Source: Methylotuvimicrobium sp. KM2
GTDB taxonomy: Bacteria; Pseudomonadota; Gammaproteobacteria; Methylococcales; Methylomonadaceae
Assembly: GCF_038051925.1 (NCBI RefSeq)
Contig: NZ_CP150634.1
Coordinates: 3,604,300 to 3,668,299 of the forward strand
Reading direction: 5' to 3'
DNA: 64,000 nucleotides
How positions within the stretch are numbered: position 1 is the stretch's first letter; every line of letters starts with the position of its first letter. The position numbers and the translations under genes were made by a program. The notes under the pieces are model-generated. The model was not told the origin of the DNA, did not search any database, and saw nothing but the letters and a program-made list of their open reading frames with translations. Positions 1 to 8,872 of this stretch are shown here, piece by piece.

Positions 1-107
1 ATCAGGTACATCACGATCTGTACCAACCGGATCAGCGTCGTCGCTATAATGCCTTGCTCTGCGCTTTGCTGCGCCGACCCCGGGCGTCGTTTGCTCGACT
101 CCGCCAT
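1..107 (-). CDS. ICE membrane protein, TIGR03747-like (N-terminal fragment)
   Basis: The minus strand opens with ATG at 105-107 and stays open for 35 codons to the window edge. The visible N terminus is polar (MAESSKRRPGSAQQ) and then turns hydrophobic (IIATTLIRLVQIVMYL), as in the membrane proteins that follow traD in PFGI-1/SPI-7 class ICEs (TIGR03747 family, role in the conjugative type IV secretion apparatus undefined). It starts one base after the traD stop, so it belongs to the same operon. The family call rests on position plus this short N terminus; the rest of the gene lies outside the window. Confidence 0.55.
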   Translation of the reverse strand, partial: MAESSKRRPGSAQQSAEQGIIATTLIRLVQIVMYL

Positions 108-108
108 G

Positions 109-2163
109 TCAGCCGGTCCACCAATGGTCGCTGGTCAAATAACGGCGCTGCATTTCGGCGGCCACTTCACGCAGGTTCTTCGGCATCATGTCGTCTTCGC
201 TTTTGGAGGGCAGCGGCATGCGGATTTTCCACAGATTGCCGCCTTCGAGCAGCGCGAAGGCCTGGCCCTTTGGCAAGGCCATCACGTTGGCCGGGGTGAT
301 CAACGGGACTTCGGTCACCGCTATCCGGTCTTGGTTGGTCGAGGTGAAATCGACCTTGGAAGTCGGGTCGGCGGTGTCGTTGACGCCGGAGACTTCGGTC
401 ACCGTGGTCACGTTACAGCTATCGACTTGGCTGGTCAGCATTTCCGCCGTGGCCAATTCCTTGACTCTCAGCATGATCAGCGTATTGAAGTTGCCGGCTA
501 CCTGCCCGGCTTTGGCCTTGCTGCCGATTCGCGCTTCCACGTCGGACCAGGTTTGCGTGTAGGCTGTCACCTGAAACCCGGACCCGCCGGCCTTGTTCAG
601 CAGCGGAATGAACTCGTCGCCGATCAATTCGTTGAACTCGTCGGCATGCAGCGATATCGTCGGCATGTCCGGCGCTTGTTCCGTTTCCGGCATGCCGCGA
701 TCGGTGCCATGTTTGTAAATTTCCCCCGACACCGACACCAGGTCGGCAAACATGGAATTGCCGACCGCCGAGGCGACCGCCGTGTCGGACAGCGCATCCA
801 ATCCGATATAGACCACGCCCTTGCGGCGAATGATCTGGCGCCAATCGATGATGGGGCGATCGTCCTCCATGTCCGAGTAATCCGGCGAGATCAATGACGC
901 GGTTTTGCCGGAGATCAATTTCTCCATCAGCGGCAGCAGCGAGGCCACGATCTTGTCGAAATAGGTCTTGTCGTACTCGAAGGCGGAGCGCAGGCCGTCG
1001 GCCACCGGATCGTATAAGCCGTTCTCTTTGGCATAACGAACCAAAGCAATGGCTTCGTGCGACCTGCCTTTCAACGCGAACGGCAAATCCCGTTCATTAA
1101 TAGCTTCCGCCAAGCGCTGGACTTCCCGGACCCACTCGACCGGCGCGATATCCGGCAACCATTGCCGGTAGTATTCGATCAGCAGGGGCTCGATATGGGT
1201 GATGTACCGCGTGACTTGCCGGTAATCCGGACGTCGGCCCATTTTGACCAGGGCCACCGCGATCATGTTCGTGAACCGCCAGGCGAATTCCCGGAACGCG
1301 GCGGAGTTGCCTTCGCTGGGCAAGGCGTTAGTCAGTCGTGTGGCGACTTCCGTGATTCGGGAAAAGTTGCCGATCGCATTGTAACGGCACGAGATATCGG
1401 GATACCCCAAATGGAAAATGTAGGTCTCGTCGCTACGACCGGCCCGTTTGGCTTCGGCGACCACTCGTTTCATCAGGTCGGCGTCGCCCTTCGGATCGAA
1501 CACGATCACGGTATCGCCCCGGGCGATATCCTGGGTAATCAGGATTTCTGCCAATCGTGTTTTGCCGACACGGGTGGTCCCGAGCACCAAGGTATGACCG
1601 ACCCGTTCGCGTAGATCCATCGTGACATCTTGCTCCCGCATTTCGACGGCGTGAATGTGCGGTTTGCCGCCGACCGGGGGCAAGGGTCTGACCGGATTCC
1701 ACGGCGAATGGCTTCGCAATAGTTTGGCGACTCTATTGAGTAGGAATGAATGTTCCCATTGCGACTCCCTCCGTCTGGCCCAGCGATAGAAGGCGGACGG
1801 CTCGACGTAATGCCGAACTTTCGGATTCAGGGTATCGCGCAATCGCTGCGTATGTTGTTGCCGCCACAGGAATCCCTTGCCTAGAAACAGTTGCCGGCGG
1901 CTGACCGGAATGTCCTTCGGCTCGACGACATATTCCGGCATTCGGCGCATGTGCCGTTGATAACGCAGGATATAAAGCGCGTCGAACAATCGATAGACTC
2001 CAAACCCGGTTAACAGCAGCGCCGACAGATAACCGACCGCCGGCGTCATCATGATCGCCCAAGGCGCCAAGGCGGAGATCAGCGCGATACCGAACGCGCA
2101 AAAGGCGGACCACAGTTCGATCGGAGGACGCAACAGCGCTTCGACGGGATAGGTCTTGTTCAT
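109..2163 (-). CDS. traD: conjugative coupling protein TraD, PFGI-1/SXT class
   Basis: 684 aa. Two hydrophobic segments (about residues 16-39 and 43-62) anchor the protein in the inner membrane. They are followed by a cytoplasmic ATPase with Walker A GTTRVGKT at 195-202, then VIVFDPKGDADL, and a later Walker-B-like ISLHADEFNEL. This is the type IV coupling protein that recruits relaxosome DNA to the mating channel. Length and order fit the ICE TraD family. The start ATG at 2161-2163 overlaps the stop of the upstream TIGR03765 gene (ATGA), indicating translational coupling. The sequence looks intact. Family assignment is strong; transfer competence of the whole ICE cannot be judged from this window. 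Confidence 0.93.
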   Translation of the reverse strand: MNKTYPVEALLRPPIELWSAFCAFGIALISALAPWAIMMTPAVGYLSALLLTGFGVYRLFDALYILRYQRHMRRMPEYVVEPKDIPVSRRQLFLGKGFLWRQQHTQRLRDTLNPKVRHYVEPSAFYRWARRRESQWEHSFLLNRVAKLLRSHSPWNPVRPLPPVGGKPHIHAVEMREQDVTMDLRERVGHTLVLGTTRVGKTRLAEILITQDIARGDTVIVFDPKGDADLMKRVVAEAKRAGRSDETYIFHLGYPDISCRYNAIGNFSRITEVATRLTNALPSEGNSAAFREFAWRFTNMIAVALVKMGRRPDYRQVTRYITHIEPLLIEYYRQWLPDIAPVEWVREVQRLAEAINERDLPFALKGRSHEAIALVRYAKENGLYDPVADGLRSAFEYDKTYFDKIVASLLPLMEKLISGKTASLISPDYSDMEDDRPIIDWRQIIRRKGVVYIGLDALSDTAVASAVGNSMFADLVSVSGEIYKHGTDRGMPETEQAPDMPTISLHADEFNELIGDEFIPLLNKAGGSGFQVTAYTQTWSDVEARIGSKAKAGQVAGNFNTLIMLRVKELATAEMLTSQVDSCNVTTVTEVSGVNDTADPTSKVDFTSTNQDRIAVTEVPLITPANVMALPKGQAFALLEGGNLWKIRMPLPSKSEDDMMPKNLREVAAEMQRRYLTSDHWWTG

Positions 2164-2657
2164 TGCTCGATACGGTGTTGTGAAATCAATACCGGATAAT
2201 GCGTCAAGTCCAACTGTTTGGCGATAAAGTCACCCGGCACCGGGTTGACTTCCAGTCCATCGGCGGCTTGCCTTAATCGACGCAGTTGATCGGGATTGTC
2301 CACGTTGACAACGATGCCAGTCGCACGATGCCGTTTTAGCTGTTCCAGGTTATGCCGAAGCCAGTTGAGCGACAGTTCGTCATATCCGATGATGAACACC
2401 GGGCGATCGAGTCCGGGCCGATCGATGACACGCGCTTGGACGGGCCCCGGCGTCAGCGCCAGACTGCGGACCGGCAGCGGATCGAAGTGTTGCGGGAAAT
2501 CCGGTAGCTGGAAGGATTGTTGATAGTTCGGTGGGTTTATTTGCAAACCGGACGGCATTGGCCGCGTGTTGCCGGCGTCGAATAGAACCACCGTCTCGCT
2601 GTTTGCTGCCGTGCTGAATAGCGCGATGAGGATGAAACAGACAGTGACGCAACGCAT
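2160..2657 (-). CDS. ICE protein, TIGR03765 (PFL_4695) family
   Basis: 165 aa with a cleavable-looking signal sequence (MRCVTVCFILIALFSTAANS), so probably periplasmic. The central and C-terminal part (PVFIIGYDELSLNWL, then VNVDNPDQLRRLRQAA) matches my knowledge of the small ICE family TIGR03765, normally located directly before traD. Its function in transfer is not known. It overlaps traD by 4 bp. It would normally follow the transglycosylase gene; here about 5 kb of unrelated cargo separates it from the rest of the block. Confidence 0.75.
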   Translation of the reverse strand: MRCVTVCFILIALFSTAANSETVVLFDAGNTRPMPSGLQINPPNYQQSFQLPDFPQHFDPLPVRSLALTPGPVQARVIDRPGLDRPVFIIGYDELSLNWLRHNLEQLKRHRATGIVVNVDNPDQLRRLRQAADGLEVNPVPGDFIAKQLDLTHYPVLISQHRIEQ

Positions 2658-2709
2658 AACGGACTCCTTTTGCTGGAGTCGTCATTGTTGATAACCGGAA
2701 TGAAATCGA

Positions 2710-2750
2710 CAATAAAAAACCCTTAATCCAATTTGGAAGGGTTTTTATTG
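2710..2750. terminator. bidirectional terminator-like hairpin
   Basis: Near-perfect inverted repeat: CAATAAAAAACCCTT at 2710-2724 against AAGGGTTTTTATTG at 2737-2750, with A/T runs on both sides so it could terminate in either direction. It lies just upstream of the TIGR03765-traD operon. A similar hairpin lies upstream of pilL at 11664-11693. Confidence 0.65.
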
Positions 2751-3418
2751 TTGCCTTGACGGCACTCTGTGCGGTGTACTATTTTTTTAACATCAGCACT
2801 ACCGACACCGTTTGAATCGAGCCCTGGATTAAGATAGCGTTTAATGAGATAACTATTCTAAAGCGGACGCAAAGAAATAGTTCATTTTAAATCGGCTGAT
2901 TATCTGGTTCCGACCCTTAAGCGACAGTCGATCTAGTTTTGCTAATGCCAGCAAATTGATAATAAGCCGACGTTGGATTTGCGGAAGTAGGCTGGGTTGA
3001 ATGATAATGAAACCCAGCTTTAAAGCCGAAAAGTTTTGAAAATCAAAAAACATTTTGGATGCAAAGAAACTTGGATATTTCAAAGCATCTGCTAAGTTTC
3101 GCGTTGCTCTACCCTGCCCTGCCTACGGCTCTAACAGGTTGTTGATTTTCTATATTTGGCACGTTAGATGAACTATATTTAGTGGAAAGTCTTGCTTGAT
3201 GTCACAATATATAGTCAATTTGTTACCCGACTAACGTCCACACAACTGATTTTCAACAGCCTGCTAAGGGTAACGTAAATAGTTGTTCACCGTTCATAAC
3301 GTATAGAATACACTACCAATACTATTTTATAGAGCCAAAATCGTGAGTTTTGAATAAGTAATATGTCTTTCTCTGAATTATTTGAGCATCTAAAATATTC
3401 TTCCACTTAAAATAAATC
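2751..3418. other. AT-rich gap before the cargo genes
   Basis: About 670 bp without a gene I can support. A minus-strand open frame at 2853-3083 has no family resemblance. Around 3137 and 3251 there are imperfect inverted sequences (aggttgttgattttc and gattttcaacagcctgc) resembling worn insertion-sequence ends. A 15-codon frame (MSFSELFEHLKYSST) at 3363-3410 precedes the metallophosphoesterase. Base composition changes from GC-rich ICE to AT-rich cargo here, so this stretch probably contains the left cargo boundary. Confidence 0.4.
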
Positions 3419-4879
3419 ATGCACTTCTCAATTCTACATATTTCTGATCTCCATCGTGATCTTGACGATGAAATAGGTAATGAATGGCTGCTTGATTCGC
3501 TTGAAAATGATTTTAATCAATTCAGCGAACAAACCCCACAAATTATGAAACCTTCACTTTGTATTGTAAGTGGTGATCTTGTTCATGGTGTCGGATTAGG
3601 AGTTGAAGATGCAGACAACGAACTAAAGAGGCAATACTCTCTAACAGAAACATTTCTTATCGGATTGGCAGATAGATTCTTTAATGGTGAACGTGAACGT
3701 GTTGTTATTTTGCCTGGCAATCATGATGTTTGTTTTAATGATGTAATACAAAGTGTTGAGAAAATTGAAATACCAGAAGAACCAGAAAAGAAAGTACCAC
3801 TTGTTAAGGAATTATTCAAACCAAACTCCAAATTACGATGGTCATGGCGTGACTTGTGTTTCTATAGGATTTTGGATGAAGATATATATCAGAACCGATT
3901 CCGATATTTTATATCAACATACAATAGTTTTTATCAGGGTAAACGCTTATATCAACTAGCACCCGAACAGCAGTTCGATGTGTTTGATTTTGCCGATCTT
4001 GGTTTTTCTATAGTTACCTTAAATAGTTGTTTTAATAATGACCCTTTACGACGAGCAGGAGCATTTCATAATGATGCTTTAGCTAAAGCTTGTCGTGCCT
4101 TGCGTGATAATACTAGAGCTGGCTGGTTATCTTCTGTAGCTTGGCATCACAATTTAGTTGGTAAACCTGAGCAAGACGACTATTTAGACGCTGGTTCTCT
4201 TCAACATTTTATAGAAGCAGGAGCATCGCTTGCCTTTCATGGTCATCAACATTTATCAGAGTGTTTTGATGAGCGTTATCAACTCGGAAAAAAACCAAGA
4301 AAAATAACTATTGTTAGCGCAGGAACTCTTTGTGCTGAGCCTAGCGGTTTAAGACCTGGAATACCTCGTAGTTATAACATTGTTGAACTAAATACAGACT
4401 CTTGGAAAGGGGTGTTACATCAAAGACAAATGGTAAATGCAGATATGCCATTGCCAGTTTGGGGAGAAGGGTATTTCATCAATACAGGTAGTTCATTTTT
4501 TGAGTTTGATATATGTAAACCTATAGCAACTAGACCAAAACAACTTGATGAACATTTAATACTCTTTCAAGCAGATAATCTTCTTGGAGAGCAAAAATGG
4601 CATGAGGCATTAGATATTCTCGAAAAAATAAGGAATGTTCCTCTTGCACGTTCTTTAATTGCGAAAGCACTTGAGGAAATTAACGATCCGCAACTTATCA
4701 TAGAAAAACTGTATCCACCTATCAATAATGCTGAAGCAGTAATGATTGGTGGTGTGATTCTCACTGATGGCACATCTGAACAGGCAAAAGCATTTGTGGA
4801 ATTAGAATTTGTGCTAACTAACCAAGACGCGAGTGTTTGCGAAATATCACGTCGAATTACTGAAAGGCGGCTTAAATGA
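3419..4879 (+). CDS. calcineurin-like metallophosphoesterase (candidate defence gene 1)
   Basis: 486 aa. Binuclear metal motifs are complete: ISDLH at 8-12, GD at 52-53, GNHD at 100-103, AWHHN at 241-245 and FHGHQH at 273-278. This indicates an active calcineurin-like phosphoesterase (nuclease, phosphodiesterase or phosphatase; substrate not predictable). Residues about 370-486 form an extra helix-rich C-terminal domain (KWHEALDILEKIRNVPLARS) absent from minimal enzymes. The stop overlaps the start of the ATPase gene by 4 bp (ATGA), so the two are translationally coupled and probably act together. Codon use and AT content differ sharply from flanking ICE genes, a sign of recent acquisition. 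The ATG at 3419 lacks an obvious strong ribosome-binding site. Confidence 0.85.
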   Translation: MHFSILHISDLHRDLDDEIGNEWLLDSLENDFNQFSEQTPQIMKPSLCIVSGDLVHGVGLGVEDADNELKRQYSLTETFLIGLADRFFNGERERVVILPGNHDVCFNDVIQSVEKIEIPEEPEKKVPLVKELFKPNSKLRWSWRDLCFYRILDEDIYQNRFRYFISTYNSFYQGKRLYQLAPEQQFDVFDFADLGFSIVTLNSCFNNDPLRRAGAFHNDALAKACRALRDNTRAGWLSSVAWHHNLVGKPEQDDYLDAGSLQHFIEAGASLAFHGHQHLSECFDERYQLGKKPRKITIVSAGTLCAEPSGLRPGIPRSYNIVELNTDSWKGVLHQRQMVNADMPLPVWGEGYFINTGSSFFEFDICKPIATRPKQLDEHLILFQADNLLGEQKWHEALDILEKIRNVPLARSLIAKALEEINDPQLIIEKLYPPINNAEAVMIGGVILTDGTSEQAKAFVELEFVLTNQDASVCEISRRITERRLK

Positions 4880-7200
4880 ATAATGGGATAGTATTTCAGG
4901 TAGAAACCAATCGAATACTTCAAATTCTTGCAAATGAGATTTATGACTCTCCCTTAGCACTTCTCCGCGAAAACTTACAAAATGCCTATGACGCAGTTCG
5001 TATGCGCTTTGCAAGCACTGGCACATTAGTTGAAGGTGGCAGAATTGATATTTGTATAAATGGCAACGAAATATCAATCTCTGATAATGGCATTGGCATG
5101 ACCGAGGAAGTATTGCGTGAAAATTTTTGGAAAGCAGGCTCTAGCGGTAAACGATCAGATAATGCTCGTCGGGCTGGTGTAGTTGGTACGTTTGGCATTG
5201 GGGCAATGGCAAATTTTGGAGTTTGTACACGGCTTACAGTAGAAACTTATTGTGAAGGTAATACAGCAATTTTGTGTAGCGTAGCTGAACGAGATTCACT
5301 CAAAATTGCTGAAGAGTGTATCAGTTTAGAGAGGGAAAACATTACCCCTGAACAAGAAAGAGAAACAGGAACAAAAGTAACTGCAATATTAGACAATGAA
5401 CATCCGATTAGTCCAAATCAAGCATTGCAGTATTTAAAACCTTATGTAGGGTTTCTTCAAGTTCCTGTTTATTTCAACGGCAATTTAATCAGCGGCAATG
5501 CAATCGAATCGCAACTCCCAATCGCAAATCGGTCATTTAAGCAACTTGGTGTAAAACAATTAAAAGATAACTTGTGTCAAGGTGAATTTGACGTACATGC
5601 TGACCAAAACGGGCAAGTTTTAATTTTTGTTAAAGATATTGCTCTGGCTGGTAATGTTATTGAAGGGAGTATGGTTCTTTTACAATCGGGTGGACAACTT
5701 ATAGGATTACGATCATTTTTTGGACTCGCCCCAATTCCAGTTGGTGGATATTACCAATTTGGAGGATATGCAAATTTATCTTTTTTACAGCCAACGGCTG
5801 GACGCGAAGCATTAAGTCGTGAAAGTATTGAGCAGGTTTCGCGCTTAATAAATTTAGCTGAACGCGCAGCGTCAGAGCTACTTTCAACTGCGACTGAAGC
5901 AGATAAAAATAATGCCTTTTTGCAATGGCTAATAGCGCATGGGCAATATAACCTTGCAAGCATGGTGTCGATTCGTGTATTACCAGAAAATAAAGATATA
6001 TCACTTGGAGAAATAAAAACATATATTGCTGGTAGAACTACACATTACTACACTGGTAATGATTCGCAAATTTTATCAATGTATGCAAATGAAAGTTCTT
6101 ACTTGCTTCAGGTCGCACAAAGCAATCCACGGCGACAAGTACAAGTTCATTATCTAACTAAAATCCTAAGAATATCTGCCGTACCGGATTCAGCACAAAT
6201 TATTCGCACATACACAGGAACTGAATTAAACATGCGTGAAGCTTCTGTTTTAATACGAACTGCCTCAATTTTACGTGATGATTATTTGATTTCTGATATT
6301 GAAATTATTCTTGCTGATATTTCACATGGGGTTACTGTCTTTCCTCAAAAGAAAGGTAATCAACTAACAATTTATATCGCAAAATCAAGCTCTCTTTTAC
6401 CTCCACTTTTTAATTTTTACGATCAAGCTTATGAGCTTTTTACTCAGTTTATGAAAGACTTTGTAAGAGTTCATATTTATCCAAGAATTCAGCAGTTCGT
6501 ACCATCTTCAACTCGTGACGGCGTTGATGCCTTACAAAAAATATTACAGCGCAATCGTGAGTTGTACAGCTATGAAGAGACCGACTTTGGAGATTTGGAA
6601 GGAGTATTAGGAGATTATCTTTCTGGTTCTGTAACCCTTTCCAAAGTTTTGAACGAGGCGCGTACCAGAGCAAAACCACAAACTCAAAGCGTTTCCCGAA
6701 ATCAAGTTGGTTCCGTTGAAAACGAGATACCTGGTATAGCAGAATCACCTATTGCTCAATCGACTGAAGCAGGACTTGAGTTTGCTCCCAGCCCTCCAAT
6801 CATCAGAGATTCTGTTACATCTGATATGAAAATATTAATGACGGCTGCAAAATACCCATCGCTTAATAACTTTTCAATGTTATTAGGTCTTTCTGATCGG
6901 CTTATGAAAACTGAAGCCGAATTCTTTCATGCTCCACATACCACCAGAATATTATGGGGTGGGCATCGAGTTGTTTACATTTTTACAGAAGCAACTGGAA
7001 GACTTAGTCTTTATTATGATATTGAACTTCGTGAACCTATCGAACATACAAAAGCAGGTGGAGGAATGTTTCAAACTACAACTTTGATTACAAAAAAACG
7101 TATATTCGTTCCTATTCCAGATATGCTTATGGAAGAGTTTCAAATTACAAACGGTTCTAAACAATTTTTTGTCCGTTTTGATATATTGAGTGGCTCGTAG
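4876..7200 (+). CDS. Hsp90-like GHKL ATPase (candidate defence gene 2)
   Basis: 774 aa. The N terminus carries a complete Bergerat ATP-binding fold: N-box RENLQNAYDA at 31-40, DNGIGM at 70-75 and GTFGIGA at 104-110, followed by HtpG-like middle-domain sequence (GREALSRES near residue 312). The C-terminal 450 residues are unlike HtpG, and the protein is longer than typical HtpG (about 620-640 aa). Such ATPases often occur as sensors or chaperone-like switches in defence loci (MORC-, MutL- or Tiamat-like proteins; family knowledge). Pairing with a metallophosphoesterase suggests ATP-gated control of that enzyme (inference). AT-rich like its partner; no other genes are in the cargo. Confidence 0.85.
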   Translation: MNNGIVFQVETNRILQILANEIYDSPLALLRENLQNAYDAVRMRFASTGTLVEGGRIDICINGNEISISDNGIGMTEEVLRENFWKAGSSGKRSDNARRAGVVGTFGIGAMANFGVCTRLTVETYCEGNTAILCSVAERDSLKIAEECISLERENITPEQERETGTKVTAILDNEHPISPNQALQYLKPYVGFLQVPVYFNGNLISGNAIESQLPIANRSFKQLGVKQLKDNLCQGEFDVHADQNGQVLIFVKDIALAGNVIEGSMVLLQSGGQLIGLRSFFGLAPIPVGGYYQFGGYANLSFLQPTAGREALSRESIEQVSRLINLAERAASELLSTATEADKNNAFLQWLIAHGQYNLASMVSIRVLPENKDISLGEIKTYIAGRTTHYYTGNDSQILSMYANESSYLLQVAQSNPRRQVQVHYLTKILRISAVPDSAQIIRTYTGTELNMREASVLIRTASILRDDYLISDIEIILADISHGVTVFPQKKGNQLTIYIAKSSSLLPPLFNFYDQAYELFTQFMKDFVRVHIYPRIQQFVPSSTRDGVDALQKILQRNRELYSYEETDFGDLEGVLGDYLSGSVTLSKVLNEARTRAKPQTQSVSRNQVGSVENEIPGIAESPIAQSTEAGLEFAPSPPIIRDSVTSDMKILMTAAKYPSLNNFSMLLGLSDRLMKTEAEFFHAPHTTRILWGGHRVVYIFTEATGRLSLYYDIELREPIEHTKAGGGMFQTTTLITKKRIFVPIPDMLMEEFQITNGSKQFFVRFDILSGS

Positions 7201-7521
7201 ATACAAGGATGCGGTAAACAAAGTGCACCGCATCGTTCGCGATTGGTGCGGTGCGTAGACTCACCACACCCTAAGGCTGCTTTGGATGAAAAAGTTGCCA
7301 ATTGCGCTTTATTCCGTCTGACTGGTTATGGCCGTTACCGGATGACCAGAAATATCAATTTTTCACTTTACCAGTGGCTGCTTTGGGGGATTTTACCCCT
7401 TCTGGGTAATGGTGTTATGAGCTGATGACTAAATCTTTGAATTTTATTTCGCCGGCTTTATTTGATTATTCTTGTTTTTTCGCCGTTCTCGTTAACTACG
7501 GATGGTTGATTTCAATACGTC
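7201..7521. other. intergenic, convergent gene ends, with alternative hairpins
   Basis: The stretch separates the plus-strand ATPase gene from the minus-strand ICE genes. The first 55 bases hold two competing hairpins sharing ACCGCATC (7227-7234): it can pair with GATGCGGT at 7208-7215, or GCACCGC at 7225-7231 can pair with GCGGTGC at 7248-7254 enclosing an ATCG-TTCG-CGAT tetraloop stem. No U-run follows. No gene is seen in the remainder. Confidence 0.5.
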
Positions 7522-8406
7522 TCACAGCATAAAAACAAACAATAACAGCATCATTACCGCAGTGGCTCGAATGATATTGGACTTCATCGCCATGATCGAG
7601 ATACTGTTTTCGCCCCACATTTTGAATTGACTCCAGCTTACAAAGGCGATCCATAAAAACAGTAGGATTGCGATAATCGACTGTATCGCAGTTTTAAGTT
7701 CTTGATAGCTGACGCCGCCGGCGCTGTTTGTGAATGCAGTCGAAGGATTTATCAACGGTTGCCAGACAGTGAGGGTTGGCGATTGAACGCCATTATTGCC
7801 ATTACCCCCCGTACTGACGGAACCGGTACTGCCTCCGGTGGTAACATTGCCGGTAATCGGTGCCAGGTTATAACCATTAAACACCGAAATGTAATGGGTA
7901 ATGGCGGTGTTATTGGCATCACTGGGGATTTGGGCGCCGTTGGATTGTAAAAACGTTTTAAGCCCTCCGACCCCGACCAGGTGAGCGCCGGCCAATAAAC
8001 CCGATTCGGTCATGACGATACCGGCTACCGTTTGGCCCAAATAACTATCCAGCCCTAAATTTTGTATATAACCCCACTGCTTGATGTTGTAATCTTTGAT
8101 CGCTTGGGTTTGTACTGCGGCGTTCGCTAAAAAGTCGGCTTTGCTGTGTATCCCGTTCTTCCCGGTCCAGGTGCCTGTCCAGTCATTGATATCCGGCGTG
8201 TGATCTTTGAGATAATACCCGGCATCGATCAAGGCGCTCTCCCCCACCTGATAACTGCCTAAAAAGCCGTATTTATTGACGGTGCCGGGATTGCTGCTGG
8301 ATTCTCTGGCGCTGAGCGCCGCCAAGTAATCGTTGTATTCAGAAGCCGCCCACACCACACTTGAGATGAACAAGCCTATGATCAGTTGCCTGGTTTGCTT
8401 CATCAC
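7522..8406 (-). CDS. lysozyme-like domain fused to TIGR03758-like ICE membrane domain
   Basis: 294 aa. Signal sequence at 1-20. Residues about 25-170 look like a transglycosylase/lysozyme-type domain (ARESSSNPGTVNKYGFLGSY, later MTESGLLAGAHLVG). A Gly/Ser/Thr/Asn-rich linker follows (about 190-210). The last 70 residues have two hydrophobic segments (IIAILLFLWIAFVSW and AVMMLLLFVFML) in the pattern of the short ICE membrane family TIGR03758 (PFL_4701). That family is normally a separate small gene downstream of traD, so the fusion and position are unusual. Likely a membrane-tethered wall-remodelling factor of the mating apparatus (inference). Confidence 0.6.
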   Translation of the reverse strand: MMKQTRQLIIGLFISSVVWAASEYNDYLAALSARESSSNPGTVNKYGFLGSYQVGESALIDAGYYLKDHTPDINDWTGTWTGKNGIHSKADFLANAAVQTQAIKDYNIKQWGYIQNLGLDSYLGQTVAGIVMTESGLLAGAHLVGVGGLKTFLQSNGAQIPSDANNTAITHYISVFNGYNLAPITGNVTTGGSTGSVSTGGNGNNGVQSPTLTVWQPLINPSTAFTNSAGGVSYQELKTAIQSIIAILLFLWIAFVSWSQFKMWGENSISIMAMKSNIIRATAVMMLLLFVFML

Positions 8407-8409
8407 GCT

Positions 8410-8862
8410 TTACTCTGAGCCGGGTGCTAATTCTTGTAACTGCCCAGCCCGATAACGAAAGTGAAGCACTTGGGTCTGCGTTGGACAGCATAATGGATCG
8501 CTCGGACCCTGGACTTTCGTTTCGACCGGGAGAATTCCAGTCGTTTGCACGGGCCGGAATCCCTCCACCATGCCGGTAACCGGTACCGTCGCCAGAATCT
8601 GCCAGTGATTCTGTTGTTTTGACACAATACTTAACTGGTTCCGCCAATAGGTCGGCCCGATGATCGTCCACAAGACCGCCTGTTCTAAACCGGGTTTACT
8701 GTCGTCTAATTCGACCGGCATGATCTGTCGGATCTGCACTTCTTCTCGGGTATCCAGCTGTTGCTTGAACAGCACGCTTAATTCCGGATCGATGGTTTCC
8801 GTCTGTCCGATGTGCACACACATGCCAAACATAACAATGACGGACAGTATTTTTCTGATCAT
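8410..8862 (-). CDS. hypothetical secreted ICE protein
   Basis: 150 aa with signal peptide MIRKILSVIVMFGMCVHIGQT. I do not recognise the family. A CC pair occurs in LCCPTQTQV near residue 125. It lies 3 bp from the next gene and 10 bp from the transglycosylase, so it is co-expressed with ICE genes and probably periplasmic. Confidence 0.6.
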   Translation of the reverse strand: MIRKILSVIVMFGMCVHIGQTETIDPELSVLFKQQLDTREEVQIRQIMPVELDDSKPGLEQAVLWTIIGPTYWRNQLSIVSKQQNHWQILATVPVTGMVEGFRPVQTTGILPVETKVQGPSDPLCCPTQTQVLHFRYRAGQLQELAPGSE

Positions 8863-8872
8863 TGCATCATCT

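Noticed and set aside
49..897. Long plus-strand frame opposite traD
   Set aside because: Antisense shadow of a well-supported gene with no protein-like features.
2853..3083. Minus-strand open frame of 76 codons before the cargo
   Set aside because: No recognisable features, no ribosome-binding site, in AT-rich DNA where chance frames are common.
3419..7200. Cargo as restriction-modification or toxin-antitoxin system
   Set aside because: No methyltransferase, restriction nuclease or small antitoxin-like gene; both proteins have different catalytic folds.
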